NCBI RefSeq assembly: GCF_003185915.1
Contig: NZ_QHLZ01000006.1
Coordinates: 186,001-250,000, forward strand
Source of the DNA: Arthrobacter psychrochitiniphilus
GTDB lineage: Bacteria; Actinomycetota; Actinomycetes; Actinomycetales; Micrococcaceae
Direction: 5' to 3'
Length of the DNA: 64,000 nt
The notes under the pieces were generated by a model that was not told where the DNA came from, ran no database searches, and was given only the letters and a program-made list of their open reading frames with translations. Shown here piece after piece: positions 1 through 9,081 of this stretch. A program made the position numbers and the translations under genes. Each line of letters starts with the position of its first letter. Position 1 is the first letter of the stretch.

Positions 1-1323
1 CAGGGCGCTGCTGGTGCGGGCCTTGGCTTCAGGATCGCTACGGCGCCAGTTGTCGTCTTCAGCGGAACGCACGGCGTCCTCCACCTTGCGCAGACCTGCC
101 TCCACACGCTGCATGTCGTTGCGCGGCACCTTGCCGGCTTCTTCCCAGCGGTCGCGGATGGATTGCAGGGACTTCTTCGCGGCGTTGAGGTCCTTGATGG
201 GCAGCAGGGCGCCAGCTTCAACAAGGAGAGCTTCCTTGACGATCAGGTTGGCACCGAACTCTTCATCAAGAGCGTTGTTGGCGGACTGACGTGCAGCGAA
301 GAACTTATCCTGTGCCCCGCGGAAGCGTGCCCACAGAGCGTCATCGTCCTTGCGGCTGGCCCGGGGGGAGCCCTTCCACTGGTCCATGAGGCGGCGGTAT
401 TCGCCGGCTGCATAGCCCCAATCGGTGGAGGTAGCGAGCTCCTCAGCCTCAGCAATCAGTGATTCCTTGGCGCTCTTGGCGGCGGCGTTGGTGTTATCCA
501 GCTGCGAGAAGTAGGCGCGGCGGTGGCGATCGAACACGGTCCGGGCGCTGCGGAAACGCTTCCACAGGCCTTCTTCCGTGGCCCGGCCTAAACGCATCCC
601 GTTCTTCTGCGCCGCTTTCCAAGACTCAAAGAGCTCGTTCATGCGTGCGCTGCTGATCTTCCACTGGATAGTGGTGGGGTCCTCGGCGGAAATGGTTTCC
701 GCCTCAGCCACAATTGCTTCACGGGAGGCAAGCTCCACGGCGCGGGCCGATTCGTGGGCGGCCCTCTCCGCAGCGGAGAGAGCCTTGATGTTCTCTTCCA
801 GGGTGGACAGACGGGCCAGTGCCGCGTTGACGTCCCCCACGGAGTTACGCTCACCGAGCTGTTCACGCACATGGCTGACAGTCTTGTTCATGTCTGTGGT
901 GGGGGCCTTGGCCTCAACACGCTGTTCGAGCAAAGTGACCTGGGCCAGAATGTCATCAAACTTGCGCACAAAGTAGCTCAGCGCCTCGTCCTTGCTGGCT
1001 CCGGGGTACTGGCCAACCGGGAACTCTTCACCATCGAGGAGCAAGAAGACGTGACCGTCTTCTTCGGCCCGGCCAAACTTGGCGGCCTCGATCAAATTGA
1101 TGGCAGGCGCAACCGGTGCCGCAACGGGAGCAGGAACGGCGGCGGGCGCCGGAACTTTGGGACGGGCTGCAAAGGCGGCCGGTGAAGGCGCAGCAGCTGG
1201 AACGGAGGCCGGTGCCGGGGCGGCGGGGGTGGCCGCCGTCGTGCTTTCGACAGGGTTGCTCTCCGTTACGGGAGCCTCTGTTGTGGAGGCAAGTGTTTCG
1301 TCGGATTCTTGACTGTGTGTCAC
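1..1323 (-). CDS. DUF349 domain-containing protein (C-terminus cut off by the window edge)
   Basis: The first 441 codons are visible and the frame runs off the left edge. Start taken as GTG at 1323 (MTHSQESDETLA). Residues 1-75 are a disordered Ala/Pro-rich tail. After it comes a conserved segment (NLIEAAKFGRAEEDGHVFLL), a predicted coiled coil, and then repeated helical units of about 70 residues with the DUF349 pattern of a tryptophan followed by basic and aromatic residues (for example LWKRFRSARTVFDRHRRAYF and LWARFRGAQDKFFAARQSAN). The family is widespread in actinobacteria; its molecular role is not established to my knowledge. It lies downstream of the cyclophilin gene on the same strand, 121 bp away. 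Family call is firm, function unknown. Confidence 0.85.
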   Translation of the reverse strand, partial: MTHSQESDETLASTTEAPVTESNPVESTTAATPAAPAPASVPAAAPSPAAFAARPKVPAPAAVPAPVAAPVAPAINLIEAAKFGRAEEDGHVFLLLDGEEFPVGQYPGASKDEALSYFVRKFDDILAQVTLLEQRVEAKAPTTDMNKTVSHVREQLGERNSVGDVNAALARLSTLEENIKALSAAERAAHESARAVELASREAIVAEAETISAEDPTTIQWKISSARMNELFESWKAAQKNGMRLGRATEEGLWKRFRSARTVFDRHRRAYFSQLDNTNAAAKSAKESLIAEAEELATSTDWGYAAGEYRRLMDQWKGSPRASRKDDDALWARFRGAQDKFFAARQSANNALDEEFGANLIVKEALLVEAGALLPIKDLNAAKKSLQSIRDRWEEAGKVPRNDMQRVEAGLRKVEDAVRSAEDDNWRRSDPEAKARTSSAL

Positions 1324-1444
1324 CGCTAAAAGTCTTTCGCTTGATGGAAACTATCAGGTACGCCAAACGTGCCTGACCAGAATCGCTGTGGTGCGTTTCC
1401 CTCATGTGCACGGTTGTGCCGCATCAGGGAAGGCCTGATAAAAA

Positions 1445-2278
1445 TTAGTTGAGCTTGAACGAGTCTATCGTCACCTTGGTCTTGGGCGCACCGTCGGTTG
1501 CCCCGCCAGCTATCCCGTCCTTGGCGATGGCTGTGAGCACATCAAGGCCGCTGGTGACCTTTCCAACGATGGTGTAGCCGCCGTCGCCCTGAGGAAGATT
1601 AGTGTCCTCATAGGTGATGAAGAACTGCGTGCCGTTGGAGTACGTGGTGTTGGCGCGGGCCACAGCGATGGTCCCGGCCGGGTACACACCATCCGCAGGA
1701 GTGTTCTCCACAGGGCCCCACTGGTAGCTGGGATCGCCGGCACCATCACCCTTGAGTGAACCGCACTGGATGAGCCCAAAGTCGGGTGCATTGGTCAGAC
1801 GGTGGCAGGTTTTGCCTGTCATAAAGCCGGAGTCAGCCAACGATTTGAACACCGCCGCAGCTTGAGGAGCCTTGCTGCCATCCAATTCCACACCCATGGG
1901 CTTGCCGTTCAGCGTCAGCGTGCCAGTGAACGTCTTGCCCCGGGCAGTATCTGCCTTGGGCACGGTGGGGCTGTTCGTTTCCACCGGCGCAGCGTCAGTG
2001 GCAGCATCGGTGGGTTCCGTGGGGTTCGTGGTTGCCTGAGCCGAAGGAGTGCTGACGGGAGCCTGCGCACCTGCGCCGTCAACGCCGTCGTCCGTCTTGG
2101 GGGAAAAGGCCGTCAGTGCCAGCACCGTGGCCAGAACCAAGGAGGCGCCAATGGCAATAAAGGCAATGAGGTTATCTCGCTTGCGTCGTTGGAGCTGGTC
2201 CTTGTGCTGGGCCTGGTTCGCCTCCATACGTGCCACGCGAGCCTTTGCTTCACGGCTGGACTTGTTGCTGTTGGCCAA
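1445..2278 (-). CDS. Membrane-anchored cyclophilin-type peptidyl-prolyl cis-trans isomerase
   Basis: 277 aa. The TTG at 2278 is preferred over the upstream ATG at 2314 because a good ribosome-binding site (AAAGAGG) lies five bases before it. Residues 1-35 are highly basic and probably cytoplasmic. A single membrane helix spans about 37-58, followed by an Ala/Thr/Pro-rich linker to about 115. A cyclophilin domain fills the rest (HRLTNAPDFGLIQCGS, then NGTQFFITY, then GGYTIVGKVTSG), so the catalytic part should face outside the membrane. The usual FHRVIPGFMIQGG signature is diverged around the active-site Arg (CHRLTNAP), as in other actinobacterial membrane-anchored cyclophilins. It is divergent from hisS. 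Likely an extracytoplasmic folding catalyst; the substrate is unknown. Confidence 0.9.
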   Translation of the reverse strand: MANSNKSSREAKARVARMEANQAQHKDQLQRRKRDNLIAFIAIGASLVLATVLALTAFSPKTDDGVDGAGAQAPVSTPSAQATTNPTEPTDAATDAAPVETNSPTVPKADTARGKTFTGTLTLNGKPMGVELDGSKAPQAAAVFKSLADSGFMTGKTCHRLTNAPDFGLIQCGSLKGDGAGDPSYQWGPVENTPADGVYPAGTIAVARANTTYSNGTQFFITYEDTNLPQGDGGYTIVGKVTSGLDVLTAIAKDGIAGGATDGAPKTKVTIDSFKLN

Positions 2279-2348
2279 CGGTGCCTCTTTCTTCAATGTC
2301 AGGGGTAGGTGCACCCGGGCGTCCCGTATCCGGGTAAGTTTAGTGGTG

Positions 2349-2376
2349 GGCTGCCAAATCTTATAAAATGGCAGCC
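2349..2376. promoter_or_regulatory. Palindrome in the divergent cyclophilin/hisS promoter region
   Basis: Perfect 8-bp inverted repeat, GGCTGCCA (2349-2356) and TGGCAGCC (2369-2376), with an AT-rich 12-base centre containing TTATAA. It lies in the 230-bp gap between the divergent cyclophilin and hisS genes. It could be an operator around a promoter -10 region, or just a hairpin in the hisS leader. No regulator can be assigned. Confidence 0.35.
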
Positions 2377-2508
2377 GGTGTCAGCTTACCCATGTCAGGC
2401 CCGCTCAGCAGCGAGCGTGACATGGCACTCGTGACACCGTGACGATTACCCGCCCGCCGGATCCTGCCCTTGAATCAGGGCCTGGCGCATGTTAGGAGAG
2501 CAACACCC

Positions 2509-3855
2509 ATGGCACGCAACGCCTCCTTGTCCGGTTTTCCCGAGTGGCTTCCCGAGGAGCGGCTGGTGGAGGCGCATGTGCTGGACACCCTGCGCCGCAC
2601 TTTTGAGCTGCACGGCTTCAGCTCGATTGAGACTCGCGCCGTGGAAACCGTGGGACACCTCCTGCGCAAGGGCGAAATCGACAAGGAAGTGTACGGGCTC
2701 TCCCGCCTGCAGGACGACGACGGAAACACCGCCGTTGCCTCCAAGGATGATCCCAACGCGCTGGCCCTGCACTTTGATTTGACGGTGCCCTTTGCCCGCT
2801 ATGTTGTGGAAAACGCCGGCTACCTTTCCTTCCCGTTCCGCCGCTACCAGATCCAGAAGGTGTGGCGTGGTGAGCGTCCCCAAGAGGGCCGTGCCCGCGA
2901 GTTCACCCAAGCAGATATTGATGTAGTGGCCGACGGCGTACTGCCGTTCCGCTATGACGTGGAACTTGCGCTGGTGATTGCTGAAGCGCTCTCCGCGCTG
3001 CCCATCCCGGCCTTCAAATTGCGCATCAACAACCGCAAGCTTGCCGAAGGTTTCTACCGCGGCATTGGCCTCACCGATACAGCTGGAGTTTTGCGCAGCA
3101 TCGACAAGCTGGAAAAGATCGGCGCTGACGCTGTTGCAACGTTGCTCAAAAATGAGCTTGGCGCCACTGATGAGCAAGCCGCCAAGGCCCTGGCATTGGC
3201 CTCGATCCGCACCGAGGACACCTCCTTTGTTGCCGCCGTCCGCGCCCTAGGCGTCACGGATGAGCTCATGGAAGAAGGCCTCGATGAGCTGGAACAGGTT
3301 ATTGCTGCAGCAATCAAGAGCGCGCCCGGTTCCGTTGTGGCTGATCTTTCCATTGCCCGCGGCCTGGATTACTACACGGGAACTGTCTACGAGACGGTGC
3401 TGGTGGGCCACGAACAGCTTGGTTCCATCTGCTCCGGCGGGCGCTACGACGCCTTGGCCTCCAAGGGCAACCGCAAGTTCCCCGGAGTAGGCCTGTCCAT
3501 TGGTGTCACCCGCCTGGTGGCACGCATCCTGAGCCAGGAGTTCGCGAAGGCTTCACGCAGCGTGCCCACCGCCGTCCTAGTCACCTTGAGTGATGAGGAC
3601 AGCTGGGGCGAAGCCCAGGACGTGGCGGCAGCGCTGCGCGCCCGAGGCATCTCCACAGAGGTTGCCGCCAAGGCTGACAAATTTGGCAAACAAATCAAGT
3701 ACGCCGACAAGCGAGGCATCCCCTACGTCTGGTTCACCGACGAGTCCGGGGAGCACCAGGTAAAGGACATCCGCTCAGGCGAGCAAGTGGTGGCCGATCC
3801 CGCAGTATGGATGCCACCGGTTGAGGATCTGACACCGCAGATCATCAAGGCCTAA
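2509..3855 (+). CDS. hisS: Histidyl-tRNA synthetase
   Basis: 448 aa from the ATG at 2509, which has an AGGAGAG ribosome-binding site about ten bases upstream; the open frame extends 13 codons further without support. Class II synthetase that charges tRNA-His in the cytoplasm. Motif 2 is around residues 110-137 (RRYQIQKVWRGERPQEGRAR), the histidine-specific segment GLDYYTGTVYE is at about 285-295, SGGRYD at about 310, and motif 3 (GVGLSIGVTRLV) follows. An anticodon-binding domain of the HisRS/ProRS type makes up about the last 100 residues. Located just upstream of aspS on the same strand, separated by 210 bp that contain a large palindrome, so the two may be transcribed separately. Confidence 0.97.
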   Translation: MARNASLSGFPEWLPEERLVEAHVLDTLRRTFELHGFSSIETRAVETVGHLLRKGEIDKEVYGLSRLQDDDGNTAVASKDDPNALALHFDLTVPFARYVVENAGYLSFPFRRYQIQKVWRGERPQEGRAREFTQADIDVVADGVLPFRYDVELALVIAEALSALPIPAFKLRINNRKLAEGFYRGIGLTDTAGVLRSIDKLEKIGADAVATLLKNELGATDEQAAKALALASIRTEDTSFVAAVRALGVTDELMEEGLDELEQVIAAAIKSAPGSVVADLSIARGLDYYTGTVYETVLVGHEQLGSICSGGRYDALASKGNRKFPGVGLSIGVTRLVARILSQEFAKASRSVPTAVLVTLSDEDSWGEAQDVAAALRARGISTEVAAKADKFGKQIKYADKRGIPYVWFTDESGEHQVKDIRSGEQVVADPAVWMPPVEDLTPQIIKA

Positions 3856-3894
3856 CCCTGAGATCCACGCACCACCGCACCACCACCGCACCAC

Positions 3895-3950
3895 CGATCC
3901 GTGAGAAATGGCTGCTATGGAGCGTCATAGCAGCCATTTCTCACGGGTCG
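3895..3950. repeat. Large palindrome, copy 1 of a dispersed repeat (hisS-aspS gap)
   Basis: Arms of 25 bp (3895-3919 and 3926-3950) match at 24 positions around a 6-base loop. The outer part of the arm, CGATCCGTGAGAAA, is shared with the palindrome at 19707-19768, while the inner arms differ. There is no long T-run after it, so a classical intrinsic terminator is not obvious. The shared outer sequence suggests a dispersed palindromic element. A C/A-rich low-complexity stretch (accacc repeats) lies just before it. Confidence 0.7.
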
Positions 3951-4065
3951 ATTTCCCTTAGAGCGCTCTACCGGGTCTAGGGTGTCGCGATCAACGGTAA
4001 ACTTCATATCAAACTCTTTTGCGGGCCCACATTATGGGCCGTTCACCACCATTGAAAGGAATGCT

Positions 4066-5841
4066 GTGCTGCGCACACATGACCTGGGCTCCCTGCGGGC
4101 TGAACATATTGGCCAAACCGTCACCCTCTCGGGCTGGGTAGCCCGCCGCCGCGACCACGGCGGAGTGGCGTTCTTGGATTTGCGTGACGCCTCGGGCGTG
4201 GCCCAGATTGTAGTGCGGGAAGAAGAAATCTTCCATGCATTGCGCAACGAGTTCGTGTTGCAGATCACCGGCACGGTCTCCCGCCGCCCCGAAGGCAACG
4301 AAAACCCGGCCCTCGCCACCGGTGAGATTGAAGTCATGGCCGATGAGGTCGTGGTACTTAACGAAGCAGCGCCCCTGCCGTTCCAGGTCGATGAGCATGT
4401 TGAAGTTGGTGAGGAAGCGCGCCTGAAGCACCGTTACCTGGACCTGCGCCGCCCCGGCATGCAGCGCAACCTGCGCCTGCGCTCAGAGGCGAACCGTGTG
4501 GCCCGTAACTTGCTGCACGAGCAGGGCTACACCGAAATTGAGACACCCACACTGACGCGTTCCACCCCCGAAGGTGCCCGCGACTTTGTGGTGCCGGCAC
4601 GTCTGGCCCCGGGTTCCTGGTATGCGCTGCCGCAGTCCCCACAGCTGTTCAAGCAGCTCCTGCAGGTGGGCGGCTTTGAAAAGTACTACCAGATTGCCCG
4701 CTGCTACCGCGATGAGGACTTCCGTGCGGACCGCCAGCCGGAATTCACCCAGCTGGACATCGAGGCCAGCTTCGTTGATCAGGACGACATCATCGCCCTG
4801 GGCGAGAAGATTGTTTCGGCACTGTGGAAGCTGATTGACGTTGAAATTCCGCTGCCTATTGCGCGCATGACCTACCGCGACGCCATGGCCCGTTATGGCT
4901 CCGACAAGCCTGATCTGCGCTTCGGCCTGGAACTGACTGACTTGACGGAGTTCTTCAAGGACACCGAATTCGGCGTCTTCAAGGCCCCTTACGTTGGTGC
5001 CGTTGTCATGCCCGGCGGGGCCTCACAGCCGCGCCGCCAGCTGGACGCCTGGCAGGAATGGGCCAAGCAGCGCGGTGCTAAGGGCCTGGCCTACGTCCTG
5101 TTCAAGGAAGAGGGCGAGCTGACCGGACCCGTAGCCAAGAACCTGACCGACACCGAGCGTGCCGGCCTGGCCGAGGCCGTGGGTGCCAAGCCCGGTGACG
5201 CCATCTTCTTCGCCGCCGGCGAGGTTTCCCCCTCCCGCGCACTGCTGGGTGCCGCCCGTGTTGAAATCGGCCACCGTACCGGCCTGATCAACCCGGCCGA
5301 TTGGGCGTTCGTTTGGATCGTTGACGCGCCCATGTTCGAGCCCGCCGCCGCCGCCGTAGCCTCCGGTGACGTCGCCGTTGGCGCCGGCAAGTGGACCGCC
5401 GTGCACCACGCGTTCACCTCGCCCAAGCCCGAGTTCCTGGACACCTTTGACACGGATCCGGAAAGCGCCTTGGCCTACGCTTACGACATCGTCTGCAACG
5501 GCAACGAGATTGGTGGCGGTTCCATCCGTATTCACCGCTCCGACGTGCAGAAGCGTGTCTTTGAAGTCATGGGCCTGAGCAACGAAGAAGCGGAAGAGAA
5601 GTTCGGCTTCCTACTGGAAGGCTTCAAGTTCGGTGCCCCGCCGCACGGTGGAATCGCCATTGGCTGGGACCGTGCCGTGTCCCTGCTGGCAGGTGTTGAC
5701 TCCATCCGCGACGTCATTGCTTTCCCGAAGTCCGGTGGCGGCTACGACCCGCTGACCCAGGCCCCTGCGCCCATCACGGCACAGCAGCGCAAGGAAGCCG
5801 GCGTGGACTTCAAGCCCGAAGCAAGCGCCGGGGACAAGTAA
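4066..5841 (+). CDS. aspS: Aspartyl-tRNA synthetase
   Basis: 591 aa from GTG 4066 ([16 protein letters not shown]), preceded by GAAAGGA. The open frame starts 28 codons earlier, but that extension looks non-coding and contains the palindrome GGCCCA-N-TGGGCC. Bacterial-type class II enzyme: OB-fold anticodon-binding domain at about 1-105 ([19 protein letters not shown]), motif 2 at about 212-230 ([20 protein letters not shown]), a bacterial GAD insertion domain at about 290-420, and motif 3 near 523 ([14 protein letters not shown]). It charges tRNA-Asp; whether it also mischarges tRNA-Asn cannot be told from motifs alone. A strong terminator follows. Confidence 0.97.
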   Translation: MLRTHDLGSLRAEHIGQTVTLSGWVARRRDHGGVAFLDLRDASGVAQIVVREEEIFHALRNEFVLQITGTVSRRPEGNENPALATGEIEVMADEVVVLNEAAPLPFQVDEHVEVGEEARLKHRYLDLRRPGMQRNLRLRSEANRVARNLLHEQGYTEIETPTLTRSTPEGARDFVVPARLAPGSWYALPQSPQLFKQLLQVGGFEKYYQIARCYRDEDFRADRQPEFTQLDIEASFVDQDDIIALGEKIVSALWKLIDVEIPLPIARMTYRDAMARYGSDKPDLRFGLELTDLTEFFKDTEFGVFKAPYVGAVVMPGGASQPRRQLDAWQEWAKQRGAKGLAYVLFKEEGELTGPVAKNLTDTERAGLAEAVGAKPGDAIFFAAGEVSPSRALLGAARVEIGHRTGLINPADWAFVWIVDAPMFEPAAAAVASGDVAVGAGKWTAVHHAFTSPKPEFLDTFDTDPESALAYAYDIVCNGNEIGGGSIRIHRSDVQKRVFEVMGLSNEEAEEKFGFLLEGFKFGAPPHGGIAIGWDRAVSLLAGVDSIRDVIAFPKSGGGYDPLTQAPAPITAQQRKEAGVDFKPEASAGDK

Positions 5842-5856
5842 CCCCAGCAACCGCCA

Positions 5857-5898
5857 GAATGCCTGCCACCCCACTCGCGGGGTGGCAGGCATTCTTTT
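5857..5898 (+). terminator. Rho-independent terminator after aspS
   Basis: Perfect 16-bp stem (5857-5872 with 5879-5894) around a 6-base loop, followed by TTTT. It ends the aspS transcript. Confidence 0.9.
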
Positions 5899-5973
5899 GC
5901 CTAAATGTGCGGCAAGAGTTCCGTGCCAGTACGCCGCTGCCGTGGAAACTTGGGGTCGAACCCATGATCCAAC

Positions 5974-6001
5974 AGGAGCTTAGGAGCTTAGGAGCTCAGG
6001 A
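5974..6001. repeat. Short tandem repeat, 8-bp unit
   Basis: About 3.5 copies of AGGAGCTT (5974-5981, 5982-5989, then 5990-5997 ending in C, then a partial copy) in the gap between aspS and the LapA-like gene. No gene is seen in 5899-6104. One of several micro-tandem repeats in the window. Confidence 0.7.
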
Positions 6002-6104
6002 GGCGCAGGGAGAACTGGCTGCTGGCCAACAAAAAATGTCAGGAACTTGAGGGAGAAGGTCAGTGCAGTGAGCCTCGCTTGCACTGCTCGGGAGGCCCGG
6101 GTGC

Positions 6105-6563
6105 CTAGATCCCCGGCTGGTCACTGGCCGAGAGCCCCGGTTGGGCTGTCGGCCGGTTTGTTAGGTGACGGCGTTGATTTCTCAGCTGCAGGATTCGCAC
6201 CGCTGCAGCAATCGCTACCAGTATCCCGCCTCCTACCGCGGCAATGAACAATGCCATGCCCAGGGAAAGCTCACCGGAGGCGCCAAAGAAATTCACAGTC
6301 ACCCTTGCGTCGTTTTGCAGGATAAAGATGATGAGCACAACCAGCAGTAGCAATCCGGCGATGACAGCGGCCCACACCATGCCAGCTCGCGTTACTGGTG
6401 GGTTCTTGGGACTTTTGGTGGGAACCACCTTAGAGCCCTGGTTGGCTGTGGCCGGCGTAGGAATGGCGGCCGCCTCTGGCTCATGCTCCGGCACGATGGA
6501 ACGCTCCGGATCGATGTATTGGGATGTGCCCTCTTCAGGAGGCAGCACTGGATCATTGGACAT
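6105..6563 (-). CDS. LapA-like (DUF1049) two-TM membrane protein
   Basis: 152 aa from ATG 6563. About 58 hydrophilic, acidic and Pro-rich N-terminal residues precede two membrane helices (about 60-84 and 102-126) joined by the segment FILQNDARVTVNFFGASGEL. This matches the LapA/DUF1049 pattern of a helix ending in xQN followed by a short beta-rich loop and a second helix with a basic exit. The E. coli relative acts in lipopolysaccharide assembly regulation, but actinobacteria lack LPS, so that role does not transfer. Convergent with aspS. Family call good, function unknown. Confidence 0.8.
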   Translation of the reverse strand: MSNDPVLPPEEGTSQYIDPERSIVPEHEPEAAAIPTPATANQGSKVVPTKSPKNPPVTRAGMVWAAVIAGLLLLVVLIIFILQNDARVTVNFFGASGELSLGMALFIAAVGGGILVAIAAAVRILQLRNQRRHLTNRPTAQPGLSASDQPGI

Positions 6564-6674
6564 TTTCTAACCCCTAAATCCTGTGGTACCTCTCCGTGCA
6601 GGAGAGATACCTGACACAATACCCGTGCAGTGCGCCGGGGTCACCCTCAGGTATCGGGTCCCAGGCTGCGGGCA

Positions 6675-7280
6675 CTACTTGTGCACATCCGTAATGTGAA
6701 TGCGAACGGAAGCAAAATCCGCCGCTGCCCGCATCAACGCATCCATTTTCAGTTCCTGGACAGGAATAGGCGCCAGACGGGTAGTGTCCGCGTACCTACG
6801 CAGGGCCGGAACCGAGAGGACAGAGTCAACCAGTTGCCTGTCGCCGCCAGTGCCCAAGTATTCAAAGGCTGCCCCGGCAAAAAGGCGGCTGGCTTCCTGC
6901 GAGGCGCGTTCGATTACGGCAGCAGCCGGGTCAGTGCCACGAGACCGGCCAGAGGCACTGCCCACTTTGTGTGCCACCAATTTTCCCGCTTTGGCCACCC
7001 CAACAGCAAAACCGCCACGCCGGAGCAACAAAATGCCGTAGCTGCGCTCCTGGGCGGTCACGGACACCAGTCTTTCGAGAATGTTGGTACCGCGTCCGGG
7101 CCGTCCCTCGGCCGGCCAGGGTGCTGCCAACGTTGCGGTGGCGCCGTCGCGCATACGCAACATCACGCCGTCGTCAGTGTCTTGTAGGGAATCCTGTCCA
7201 CCGTGCGCGCCGGAAAAGCGCTCCAGCCAACCCATCAGGCGGCTAGCGGGGACATAGTTGGTGCGTTGGGCAGGGTTCAC
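6675..7280 (-). CDS. acVLRF1/Vms1-like peptidyl-tRNA hydrolase-fold protein lacking the catalytic loop
   Basis: 201 aa, GTG start at 7280. The order of conserved segments fits the actinobacterial acVLRF1 (Vms1-like release factor) family: VPASRLMGWLERFSGAHGG at the start, GILLLRRGGFAVGVAKAGKLVAHKVG at about 97-122, GGDRQLVDSVL near 158, and SVRIHITDV at the end. Family members continue the central segment as GRSRAGGWSQQRFARRR, which carries the Gln needed for peptidyl-tRNA cleavage. Here GRSRG runs straight into TDPAAAVIERA, so the Gln-containing loop appears deleted in frame. It is therefore probably inactive as a hydrolase or altered in function. The motif comparison is from memory. A TAGTCT box six bases before the GTG suggests a leaderless transcript. 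Confidence 0.6.
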   Translation of the reverse strand: MNPAQRTNYVPASRLMGWLERFSGAHGGQDSLQDTDDGVMLRMRDGATATLAAPWPAEGRPGRGTNILERLVSVTAQERSYGILLLRRGGFAVGVAKAGKLVAHKVGSASGRSRGTDPAAAVIERASQEASRLFAGAAFEYLGTGGDRQLVDSVLSVPALRRYADTTRLAPIPVQELKMDALMRAAADFASVRIHITDVHK

Positions 7281-7312
7281 GCTGCCAGACTACCGGGCGA
7301 TAGCCTAGAGGG
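7281..7312. promoter_or_regulatory. Divergent promoters for acVLRF1-like gene and rarA, both apparently leaderless
   Basis: On the minus strand, TAGTCT (7287-7292) lies six bases before the GTG at 7280. On the plus strand, TAGCCT (7301-7306) lies six bases before the GTG at 7313. Both fit the actinobacterial -10 consensus TANNNT, with transcription starting at or next to the first base of the start codon. Neither gene has a convincing ribosome-binding site. The whole divergent control region is only 32 bp. Confidence 0.6.
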
Positions 7313-8779
7313 GTGAGTGACCTTTTTAGCGCGCTGCATGGCGACGATGACACGGACGACGACGATTCCCTCGCCTCGAGTGGGTCAGCGGGGGACGGAT
7401 CGCGCCCACGCAGCCCCCTTGCCGTGCGCATGCGTCCGCGAAGCCTTGAAGAAGTTGTGGGCCAGAAGCACCTGCTGGGCCCCGGCTCACCACTGCAAAT
7501 GTTGGCGGCTGGTGGCAGCGCTGGGGGAGCGGCAGGGCCCGCCTCCGTGATGTTGTGGGGGCCTCCCGGGACGGGAAAGACCACGCTGGCACACGTGATT
7601 GCCCGCGGACCGGGACGGAAGTTTGTGGAACTTTCCGCCATCACCGCCGGGGTTAAGGATGTGCGCCGGGTCATGGACCAGGCGCTGACCGACAGGGATC
7701 TGCACGGGCGCACCACTGTATTGTTCTTGGATGAAATTCACCGCTTCAACAAGGCGCAGCAGGATGCCCTGCTGCCTGGGGTGGAGAACCGGTGGGTCGT
7801 GTTGATTGCGGCCACTACCGAAAACCCGTCGTTCTCCGTGGTGGCACCGCTGCTCTCACGTTCCATCTTGCTGACCCTGCAGCCTCTAACAAATGCGGAC
7901 ATCCAAGGCCTGTTGGAGCGGGCCATCATTGATCCGCGCGGCCTGGACTCTCTTGTCACCGTGACGGATGAGGCACTAGATCACCTGGTGCGGCTTGCGG
8001 CTGGCGATGCCCGCAGGGCGTTGACCACTTTGGAAGCCGCCGCAGGGGTGGCCCTCTCTGAAGACGCAGAGGGTGCTGGTACGGGTGCTGGTGCGGGCGC
8101 TGGTGCTGAGCAGGGCCAAGACGCCCCGGTGGAGATTAACCTGGCCATTGCTGAGCGCGCCATAGATGCTGCAGCCGTGCGCTATGACAGGGCAGGGGAT
8201 CAGCACTATGACATCATCAGCGCCTTCATTAAGTCCATCCGGGGTTCCGATGTAGACGCTGCGCTGCACTACCTGGCACGCATGCTGGAGGCAGGGGAGG
8301 ACCCGCGTTTCATTGGCCGGCGCATCATGATCTCCGCCGCCGAAGATGTGGGCATGGCCGATCCAACAGCGCTACAAACGGCTGTTGCGGCAGCCCAAGC
8401 CGTGGCACTGATTGGTATGCCGGAGGCTCGGATCATCCTGGCCGAGGCTGTAGTGCATGTGGCTACCGCGCCGAAGTCCAACGCTGCCTATAACGGCATC
8501 AACGCCGCCATTGCCGATGTTCGAGCCGGTAGGGGCTCCACCGTTCCGGCGCCGCTGCGAGATGCCCACTATGCCGGATCGGCCGGGCTTGGCCACGGCA
8601 AGGGTTACATCTACTCCCACGATTCACCGCACTCCATTGCCACCCAGCAATACCCGCCGGATGACCTGGTGGGACGGAACTATTACACGCCTACAGCCAA
8701 TGGGCACGAACGGGACCTGGGTCCACGCCTAGCCCGGCTGCGGGAGATTATTCGCGGAACAGAACCCAAGAAGGGGTGA
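7313..8779 (+). CDS. rarA: Replication-associated recombination protein A (RarA/MgsA AAA+ ATPase)
   Basis: 488 aa, GTG start. Cytoplasmic AAA+ ATPase related to clamp loaders and RuvB that acts at stalled replication forks. Walker [10 protein letters not shown] is at about residue 83, Walker [11 protein letters not shown] at about 137, and sensor 1 AATTENPSF at about 167. The conserved C-terminal signature [11 protein letters not shown]...[11 protein letters not shown] is present. Odd point: after the lid domain there is a Gly/Ala/Thr repeat ([18 protein letters not shown] near 8070-8110) that looks like recent microsatellite expansion. Predicted leaderless promoter immediately upstream. Confidence 0.95.
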   Translation: MSDLFSALHGDDDTDDDDSLASSGSAGDGSRPRSPLAVRMRPRSLEEVVGQKHLLGPGSPLQMLAAGGSAGGAAGPASVMLWGPPGTGKTTLAHVIARGPGRKFVELSAITAGVKDVRRVMDQALTDRDLHGRTTVLFLDEIHRFNKAQQDALLPGVENRWVVLIAATTENPSFSVVAPLLSRSILLTLQPLTNADIQGLLERAIIDPRGLDSLVTVTDEALDHLVRLAAGDARRALTTLEAAAGVALSEDAEGAGTGAGAGAGAEQGQDAPVEINLAIAERAIDAAAVRYDRAGDQHYDIISAFIKSIRGSDVDAALHYLARMLEAGEDPRFIGRRIMISAAEDVGMADPTALQTAVAAAQAVALIGMPEARIILAEAVVHVATAPKSNAAYNGINAAIADVRAGRGSTVPAPLRDAHYAGSAGLGHGKGYIYSHDSPHSIATQQYPPDDLVGRNYYTPTANGHERDLGPRLARLREIIRGTEPKKG

Positions 8780-9081
8780 CGGCGCAGGATGAACCGGGCC
8801 TGCAGAGTTGGTGGCTCAGATTTGGCACCCTCCTCGGTAGTAGGCAGCGGCGCGCTGCTGCTCGAGTGCTTGCAAGTGGTAGAGTTGAACCCGCACTGGC
8901 AAGCTCTGGCTCCATGCACAACATCCAAGCACGCACTGGGCGGCATTTTGCCGCGTATTTGCCGTGCTAACAAGGATCTTGTTGTCCATGCCCAGGTGCT
9001 GTAGCGACGGGTTGCAATAGCCCCAGCTCTCCACAATGGAGGCCAGAGACAACACTTATTGCACCTATTGGAAGGACACAA
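8780..9081. other. 302-bp gap between rarA and rpsD
   Basis: No recognisable gene. A 64-codon frame starts with a GTG whose last bases overlap the rarA stop (GTGA at 8776-8779), the same arrangement as lepA/hemW, and ends at 8970. Its product (start [17 protein letters not shown]) resembles nothing I know. The last part is the rpsD leader with ribosome-binding site GGAAGGA just before 9082. Confidence 0.4.

Noticed and set aside
3982..4065. 28-codon extension of aspS upstream of GTG 4066
   Set aside because: No ribosome-binding site at 3982, non-family-like sequence, and a good site directly before 4066.
5949..5965. TGGGGTCGAACCC resembling a tRNA T-arm after aspS
   Set aside because: No acceptor, D- or anticodon arm can be folded around it and no CCA-side pairing exists.
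8070..8115. GCTGGTGCGGGT repeats in rarA considered as a separate element
   Set aside because: They are in frame and encode a Gly/Ala linker inside the RarA protein.
8776..8970. 64-codon frame starting with a GTG that overlaps the rarA stop
   Set aside because: The overlap resembles true couplings here, but the product is rich in Trp/Arg/Ser with no recognisable pattern, so I list it only as gap content.
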